Source of the DNA: Microbacteriaceae bacterium | GTDB taxonomy: Bacteria > Actinomycetota > Actinomycetes > Actinomycetales > Microbacteriaceae | Length of the DNA: 9,303 nucleotides | Direction of reading: 5' to 3' | NCBI GenBank assembly: GCA_012719255.1 | Contig: JAAYAS010000280.1 | Coordinates: 1 to 9,303 of the forward strand | Shown here: positions 5,499 through 9,303 of the stretch, in pieces | Numbering within the stretch: the stretch's first letter is position 1 | Layout of the letters: each line of letters starts with the position of its first letter | Position numbers and translations under genes: made by a program | The notes under the pieces: model-generated | The model's database searches: none | What the model was told of the DNA's origin: nothing | The model's input: the letters and a program-made list of their open reading frames with translations, nothing else

Positions 5499-6394
5499 GC
5501 CGCGCCGGCACCGCGGTGCTCTTCCCCGGCCAGGGCAGCCAGGTGCCCGGCATGGGCCGCCGCGCCGCCGAGGCCTCGCCGCGCGCCGCCGCGCTCTACG
5601 ACGCGGCGAGCGCGGCGATCGACCGCGACCTGCGCGAGCTGTGCTGGCACGCCCCGCTCGAGACGCTCACCCGAACCGAGAATCTGCAGCCCGCGCTCAC
5701 CGTCGCCGCGCTCGCCGACTGGCTCGCCGACGACGACCGCCCCGACCCGGCCGCCCGCACCGCCGGCCACAGCGTCGGCGCGCTCGCCGCGGCCGCCGTC
5801 GCCGGCGCCCTCGACCCGGTCGACGCGGTGCGGCTCGCCGCCGCCCGCGGCGCGCTCATGGCCTCGGCCCCCGCCGGCGGCGCGATGCTCGCCGTCGCCA
5901 CCCCGAAGACCGCCGACGAGGCCGCGCAGCACGCGGCCGCGGTCGAGCTCGCCGAGCGCTTCGACGTCGACGTCGCCGCCGTGAACGGCCCCACCCAGGT
6001 GGTGCTCGCCGGCGCGGCCGACCGCATCGACGCCGCCGCGGCCGAGATCGGCGGCCGCTCGAAGCGGCTCGAGGTGAGCAACGCCTTCCACTCGCGCTTC
6101 ATGGCGCCGGTCGCCGACGAGTGGGCGCGCACGCTCGAGGGCGTCGCGTTCGCCGACGGCGCCGGCGGCTACGTCGGCTGCGCGAGCGGCGCGCTCGCCG
6201 CCGACGGCGACGCGGTGCGCGCCGACCTCCGCGACGGCCTCACCGGCGCCGTGCGCTGGATGGCCGTGCTGCAGGCCCTCGACGGCTGCGCCGACTTCGA
6301 CGTCTACGGGCCCGGCCGGGCCATCGCCCGCCTCGCCCGCCCCTTCCTCGACGGCCGCGCCGTCCGCACCCACGAGCCCGCAGGAGCACGATGA
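5495..6394 (+). CDS. FabD-family [acyl-carrier-protein] S-malonyltransferase
   Basis: A 299-residue acyltransferase that would load malonyl units from malonyl-CoA onto the phosphopantetheine arm of an ACP, most simply the one encoded at 7274. Visible motifs: FPGQGSQ (10-16), nucleophile Ser93 in GHSVG (91-95), Arg118 in RLAAARGALM that holds the malonyl carboxylate, VNGPTQVVLAG (163-173), catalytic His199 in NAFHSRFM, and GPGRAIARL near the end. The AFH form around the histidine resembles the malonyl-selective motif of polyketide acyltransferases, not the methylmalonyl YASH form. Length is normal for FabD (about 300). ATG 5495 overlaps the permease stop, with GGAG at 5485-5488. There is no fabH neighbour as in common fabD-fabH-acpP-fabF clusters, so this is probably a dedicated copy rather than the housekeeping gene. 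Confidence 0.88.
   Translation: MSRAGTAVLFPGQGSQVPGMGRRAAEASPRAAALYDAASAAIDRDLRELCWHAPLETLTRTENLQPALTVAALADWLADDDRPDPAARTAGHSVGALAAAAVAGALDPVDAVRLAAARGALMASAPAGGAMLAVATPKTADEAAQHAAAVELAERFDVDVAAVNGPTQVVLAGAADRIDAAAAEIGGRSKRLEVSNAFHSRFMAPVADEWARTLEGVAFADGAGGYVGCASGALAADGDAVRADLRDGLTGAVRWMAVLQALDGCADFDVYGPGRAIARLARPFLDGRAVRTHEPAGAR
6382..6386 (+). promoter_or_regulatory. Ribosome binding site AGGAG fixing the ketoreductase start
   Basis: AGGAG lies four bases before the ATG at 6391. The spacing is short, but this is the only purine-rich site near the start. No ATG or GTG codon occurs in frame between residue 1 and the Rossmann TGASRGIG, so the Ala-rich N-terminal tail of the encoded protein is probably genuinely translated. 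Confidence 0.6.
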
Positions 6395-7215
6395 CCACCG
6401 CCGCCACCGCAGCCGCCGCCGAGGCCACCGCGCCCGCCGGGGCCCTCGCATCCGAGGCCACCGCATCCGAAGCCACCGAGCCCCGCCCCGTCGCGCTCGT
6501 CACCGGCGCCTCGCGCGGCATCGGCCGCGCCGCCGCGATCGAGCTCGCCGCGAACGGCTGGGACGTCGCCGGCTGGTACCGCAGCAACGACGACGAGAGC
6601 GCCGCCACCGCCCGCGAGGTCGAGGCGCGCGGCGGCCGCTACCTCGGCACCCGCCTCGACGTCGGCGACGAGGACGCGGTGCGCGCCGCGATGCGCGAGG
6701 TGCGCACCGGCTTCGACGGCCCGCTGCGCGCCGTCGTCGTCGCCGCCGGCATCACCAGCGACGGCTTCGCCGGCTCGATGAGCGCCGACAAGTTCCGCCG
6801 CGTCATCGAGACGAACCTCGTCGGCGCCTTCTTCATCTGCCGGGATGCGCTGCGCGCGATGCGGAAGACCGGCGGCGCGATCGTGCTGCTCTCGTCGACC
6901 TCCGGCATCAGCGGCCAGCCCGGCCAGGCGAACTACTCGGCCTCGAAGGGCGGCATCAACGCGATGACCCAGGCGCTCGCGAAGGAGGGCGCCGCCGCCG
7001 GCATCCGCGTCAACGCCGTCGCGCCCGGCTTCACCGACACCGACATGTACCGCGCGATGGACTCGGCCACCCGCCAGTCGCTCGTGCAGCGCATCCCGCT
7101 CGGCCGCGTCGGCGAGCCCGAGGAGGTCGCCCGCGCGATCCGCTTCCTCGCCACCGACGAGTCGAGCTACATCACCGGCCAGATCCTCGCCATCGACGGC
7201 GGCATCACCGCCTGA
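6391..7215 (+). CDS. FabG-like 3-oxoacyl-ACP reductase (SDR family)
   Basis: A 274-residue short-chain dehydrogenase/reductase. Expected role: NADPH-dependent reduction of a 3-ketoacyl-ACP to the 3-hydroxyacyl-ACP. Cofactor motif TGASRGIG is at 38-45, the basic YRS after strand two (63-65) suits NADPH, and the catalytic tetrad is Asn142, Ser169, Tyr182 and Lys186 (YSASK). The end, GQILAIDGGITA, is typical of FabG. Two oddities stand out. A tail of about 32 residues rich in Ala, Glu and Thr precedes the domain, containing ASEAT twice. The usual NNAG after strand four reads VAAG (117-120). The start overlaps the FabD-like stop (ATGA, 6391-6394). It sits between transferase and ACP genes, which supports a carrier-bound substrate; other SDR substrates cannot be excluded from sequence alone. 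Confidence 0.88.
   Translation: MTTAATAAAAEATAPAGALASEATASEATEPRPVALVTGASRGIGRAAAIELAANGWDVAGWYRSNDDESAATAREVEARGGRYLGTRLDVGDEDAVRAAMREVRTGFDGPLRAVVVAAGITSDGFAGSMSADKFRRVIETNLVGAFFICRDALRAMRKTGGAIVLLSSTSGISGQPGQANYSASKGGINAMTQALAKEGAAAGIRVNAVAPGFTDTDMYRAMDSATRQSLVQRIPLGRVGEPEEVARAIRFLATDESSYITGQILAIDGGITA
6448..6477 (+). repeat. 15-bp tandem repeat in the ketoreductase N-terminal tail
   Basis: The unit GCATCCGARGCCACC occurs at 6448-6462 and 6463-6477 with one difference and encodes ASEAT twice. Another EAT (codons at 6421-6429) lies just upstream, so the tail may have grown by slippage. Confidence 0.7.
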
Positions 7216-7260
7216 GCCGGCTCGCGCCCCCAGCCCCGACCACCCGCATCCCGCACGACC

Positions 7261-7266
7261 GAAGGA
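7261..7266 (+). promoter_or_regulatory. Ribosome binding site GAAGGA of the ACP gene
   Basis: GAAGGA lies seven bases before the ATG at 7274, the best-spaced ribosome binding site in the operon. The 58-base gap 7216-7273 is the only real break in an otherwise overlapping gene chain. Independent initiation here would allow the carrier protein to be made in excess over the enzymes, as carrier proteins often are. No promoter or terminator is evident in the gap. Confidence 0.65.
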
Positions 7267-7273
7267 ACCACCC

Positions 7274-7543
7274 ATGTCGCAACTCGACAAGGCCACCGCC
7301 CGCTTCGAGCTCAACACCCGCCTGCGCGAGCTCCTGCTCGAGGGCCTCGACCTCCCCGACGCCCCCGAGCAGGTCGACTTCGACCAGCCGCTGTTCGGCC
7401 GCGGCCTCGAGCTCGACTCGCTCGACACGCTCGAGATCGTCAGCCTCCTCGAGGAGGAGTTCGGCGTGTTCGTCTCCGACGAGCAGCGCGCGATCTTCGG
7501 CTCGATGAACAAGATCGCCGACGAGGTCGAGGCGAACCGGTGA
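7274..7543 (+). CDS. Acyl carrier protein
   Basis: An 89-residue acidic, helical carrier protein. Ser49 in LELDSLDTLEIV is the expected 4'-phosphopantetheine attachment site. The preceding PLFGRGLELDSLD and following SLLEEEFGVFVSDEQ match helix II and its flanks in carrier proteins. The LFGxGLxLDS wording is closer to ACPs of dedicated type II pathways, such as aryl-polyene or dialkylresorcinol clusters as I recall them, than to the primary FAS ACP (LGADSLD); this is from memory, not a search. It would present intermediates to the transferase, reductase and dehydratase around it. The start is supported by GAAGGA seven bases upstream. Its stop overlaps the dehydratase GTG start (GTGA, 7540-7543). 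No phosphopantetheinyl transferase is seen in the window. Confidence 0.92.
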   Translation: MSQLDKATARFELNTRLRELLLEGLDLPDAPEQVDFDQPLFGRGLELDSLDTLEIVSLLEEEFGVFVSDEQRAIFGSMNKIADEVEANR

Positions 7544-7995
7544 CCGAGGCCCGCGTCTTCGACGCCGATGCGCTGCAGCGGATGCTGCCGCACCGGCAGC
7601 CGTTCCTGCTGCTCGACCGGGTCGAGGTCGCCGAGCCCGGCGTCAGCGGCGTCGGGCTGAAGTGCATCTCGATCTCCGACCCGGTGTTCGCGGGGCACTT
7701 CCCCGGCCACGCCGTGTACCCGGGGGTGCTGCTCATCGAGGCCGCCGGCCACACCTGCGGCATCGTCGAGTACGCCGGCGCCGACCCCTCGGCCCCGCCG
7801 CGCATCGGCTACCTCGCGGGCGTGCGCAAGTTCTCGTTCAAGCAGACCGTGCATCCCGGCGACCGCGTCGAGTTCCACGTGCGCCGCCGGGCGGCGCTCG
7901 GCGAGCTGTTCGAGTACGAGTGCCGGCTCGTCGTCGACACGAAGACGGTCGCCGAGGGCGGCATCGCCGTCGCGACCCGGCCGGCGGCGGTGTAG
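7540..7995 (+). CDS. FabZ-like 3-hydroxyacyl-ACP dehydratase (hotdog fold)
   Basis: A 151-residue single-hotdog dehydratase, expected to remove water from 3-hydroxyacyl-ACP to give the trans-2-enoyl-ACP. MLPHRQPFLLLDRV (15-28) is the family's N-terminal signature. His53 in GHFPGH and Glu67 in GVLLIEAAGH are the catalytic pair at the normal 14-residue spacing, and LAGVRKFSFKQTVHPGDRVEF is the conserved central strand region. Length is typical of FabZ (140-160). The GTG start overlaps the ACP stop by 4 bp. It directly follows reductase and carrier, completing the beta-keto-processing half of an elongation cycle. No enoyl reductase is visible in the window, so its enoyl product might be retained as a double bond. 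Confidence 0.9.
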   Translation: MTEARVFDADALQRMLPHRQPFLLLDRVEVAEPGVSGVGLKCISISDPVFAGHFPGHAVYPGVLLIEAAGHTCGIVEYAGADPSAPPRIGYLAGVRKFSFKQTVHPGDRVEFHVRRRAALGELFEYECRLVVDTKTVAEGGIAVATRPAAV

Positions 7996-7999
7996 CCCC

Positions 8000-9303
8000 T
8001 TGGCCATCGAGGTGCGGCGGTACGTCGACGCGGATGCGGGGGCGCTCGCCGAGCTGCTCAACCGCAACGCGTACGGACCGATCGAGCACGGCACGGCGAT
8101 CGACGCCGAGCGCGTGCGGCGGATGCTCGCCGAGCGCGGCATCGTCGAGTGCGTCGTCGGCGACGACGGCGAGGCGCTGCGCGGCTGCATCGCGCTCGCC
8201 GTCGGCTCCGGCCGGCGCGCCGCCGACGCGCACGAGCGCTTCGCGGGCCTGTTCGTCGTCGACGACCGCCACCGCAACTCGATGCTCGCGGGCAAGCTGT
8301 TCCGCGAGATCTTCGCCGACCGCATCCGCGCCGGCGGCGTGCGCACGCTCCGCATCGAGGCGAACCCGGCGAACGCGCGCGCCTTCCCGCTCTACCTCCG
8401 GGTCGGCTTCCGCGCCCGTCCCGGCGCCCGCCCGGATGAGGACGGCTACGTCGAGCTCGTCTCGCACCTCCCCGGCCTCATCGACGACCTCGTGCTCGCC
8501 GACGGCCGCGCCGACGCCGACGACGTCGCCCCGAAGCTCAACTGGCGGATGATGCGCGCCGGCCGCGACCTCGACCCCGCCGAGGGCGTCGTCGAGCGCG
8601 ACGGCCGGCTCGTCATCGAGTACCCGATCGACACCGGCGACCTCGAGCTCGTCGCCGCCGTCGACTACGCGACCGGCGGCCTGGTCGAGGCGGTGCGCAC
8701 CGGCGGCCGCGAGATCGACCTGCCCGCCGGGGGCACCGCCGTCGAGCCGCCGGCGCCCGCCGCGCTGCTGCGCGCGCCGCTCGCCGACGGCCACGAGCTC
8801 GTCGTCGCCGACGACGGCACCGTCGAGCTCGTGCGCGGCGAGGGCGACGGCGCCGTCGTGCTGCTGCGCGAGCGCTGGCCGGTGCTGCTCGGCGCCGATG
8901 CCCCCGCCGTGCGTCGGCAGGGCGCCCGCCGCGCGGCGACCGTCGAGGCGGCCGCCGAGGGCGCCCCGCACTGGCGGCTGCGCGCCGAGGGCGACCCGAT
9001 CGAGCGCGAGCTCGTCGTCGCCGACGACGGCCGCTCGTTCGAGCTCGTCGCCCGCCCGCCCGCCGACGGCGTCGCGCTCGCCGCGCCCTGGATGACGATG
9101 CGCATCGCCGAGCACGCCGTGCGCGCCGAGGGCGGCGCCTGGCGCGGCGGCCCGGTGCTGCCCGGCCGCTGGCCCGCCGACTGGGGCGACTTCGAGGCCG
9201 CCCGCGAGCCGCTCGACGCCGACGAGGCGTGGTGGTGCGACGGCGCCACCGGGATGCGGCTGCGCTGGACCGGCATCGCCCGCGGCGACGGCCGCGCCGC
9301 GCC
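8000..9303 (+). CDS. Large GNAT-like protein with unrecognised beta-rich C-terminal region (3' truncated)
   Basis: An open frame of 434 codons with no stop before the window end. TTG 8000 is only 4 bases after the dehydratase stop and puts IEVRRYVDADAGALAELL, a GNAT first strand and helix, at the N-terminus; GTG 8012 is the fallback. Ribosome binding is weak (GGCGG), suggesting coupled re-initiation. Residues 1 to about 140 look like an acetyltransferase: FAGLFVVDDRHRNSMLAGKL aligns with the acetyl-CoA-binding loop, and RIEANPANARAFPLYLRVGF with motif B (Tyr132). The loop's central glycine is replaced (RNSMLA where RxxGxG/A is usual), so catalysis or cofactor choice may differ. Residues about 150-434 are rich in short Val/Leu strands and Trp, contain ELVVADDG twice, and match no family I know. 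Position suggests acyl or acetyl tailoring of the ACP-bound product; this is inference. Confidence 0.75.
   Translation, partial: MAIEVRRYVDADAGALAELLNRNAYGPIEHGTAIDAERVRRMLAERGIVECVVGDDGEALRGCIALAVGSGRRAADAHERFAGLFVVDDRHRNSMLAGKLFREIFADRIRAGGVRTLRIEANPANARAFPLYLRVGFRARPGARPDEDGYVELVSHLPGLIDDLVLADGRADADDVAPKLNWRMMRAGRDLDPAEGVVERDGRLVIEYPIDTGDLELVAAVDYATGGLVEAVRTGGREIDLPAGGTAVEPPAPAALLRAPLADGHELVVADDGTVELVRGEGDGAVVLLRERWPVLLGADAPAVRRQGARRAATVEAAAEGAPHWRLRAEGDPIERELVVADDGRSFELVARPPADGVALAAPWMTMRIAEHAVRAEGGAWRGGPVLPGRWPADWGDFEAAREPLDADEAWWCDGATGMRLRWTGIARGDGRAA
8795..9031 (+). repeat. Pair of identical 24-bp direct repeats inside the GNAT-like gene
   Basis: The 24 bases at 8795-8818 recur exactly at 9008-9031, 213 bp (71 codons) apart and in the same frame. 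Each encodes ELVVADDG and is followed shortly by a second E-L-V. This could mark two copies of a beta-hairpin in the C-terminal region, though restricted codon use at this GC inflates DNA identity. Confidence 0.55.

Noticed and set aside
6304..8355. Very long - strand open frame across the reductase, ACP and dehydratase genes
   Set aside because: It spans three well-supported + strand genes and their junctions, with biased composition and no recognisable domain. It is a GC artefact.
7838..9115. - strand open frame opposite the GNAT-like gene
   Set aside because: The + strand frame continues the operon, shows GNAT motifs and has G/C-rich third positions. The antisense translation has no motifs.

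Overview
The window looks like the chromosome of a very high-GC actinobacterium. GC is well above 70 % by eye, nearly every third codon position is G or C, and two promoter-like TAGGAT elements are visible. My best guess is a member of the Microbacteriaceae, but this is inferred from composition and gene order only. All real genes are on the + strand; the long open frames on the - strand are GC-driven shadows.

Left part (1-2479): a degenerate 11-bp tandem repeat array runs in from the left edge and ends just before a candidate leaderless promoter for tsaB. tsaB overlaps by 4 bp a single long gene that fuses RimI (GNAT acetyltransferase) to TsaD. Together these supply two core parts of the tRNA N6-threonylcarbamoyladenosine (t6A37) machinery plus the ribosomal protein S18 N-acetyltransferase.

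Middle (2480-3699): a promoter-like stretch, then an unrecognised membrane protein with a long disordered, acidic N-terminus (carrying a 15-residue motif twice) and about three C-terminal membrane segments. It is followed by about 396 bp without a gene. That gap holds three tandem copies of a 38-bp unit, then a less GC-rich stretch with several small palindromes and a 22-bp-spaced direct repeat, which could be control sites for the next operon.

Right part (3700-9303, running off the edge): a tightly packed operon. It encodes an ABC-2 exporter (ATPase plus permease), a FabD-family malonyl transferase, a FabG-family ketoreductase, an acyl carrier protein, a FabZ-like hotdog dehydratase and the start of a large protein with a degenerate GNAT-like N-terminus and an unrecognised beta-rich C-terminal region. 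Four ATGA/GTGA overlaps join the genes. This is a carrier-protein-based, type II FAS/PKS-like chain-building cassette wired to its own exporter. No ketosynthase and no enoyl reductase are seen in the window. A polyene or other unsaturated acyl product exported by the ABC pair is a reasonable hypothesis, but the genes that would settle it lie downstream of the window.
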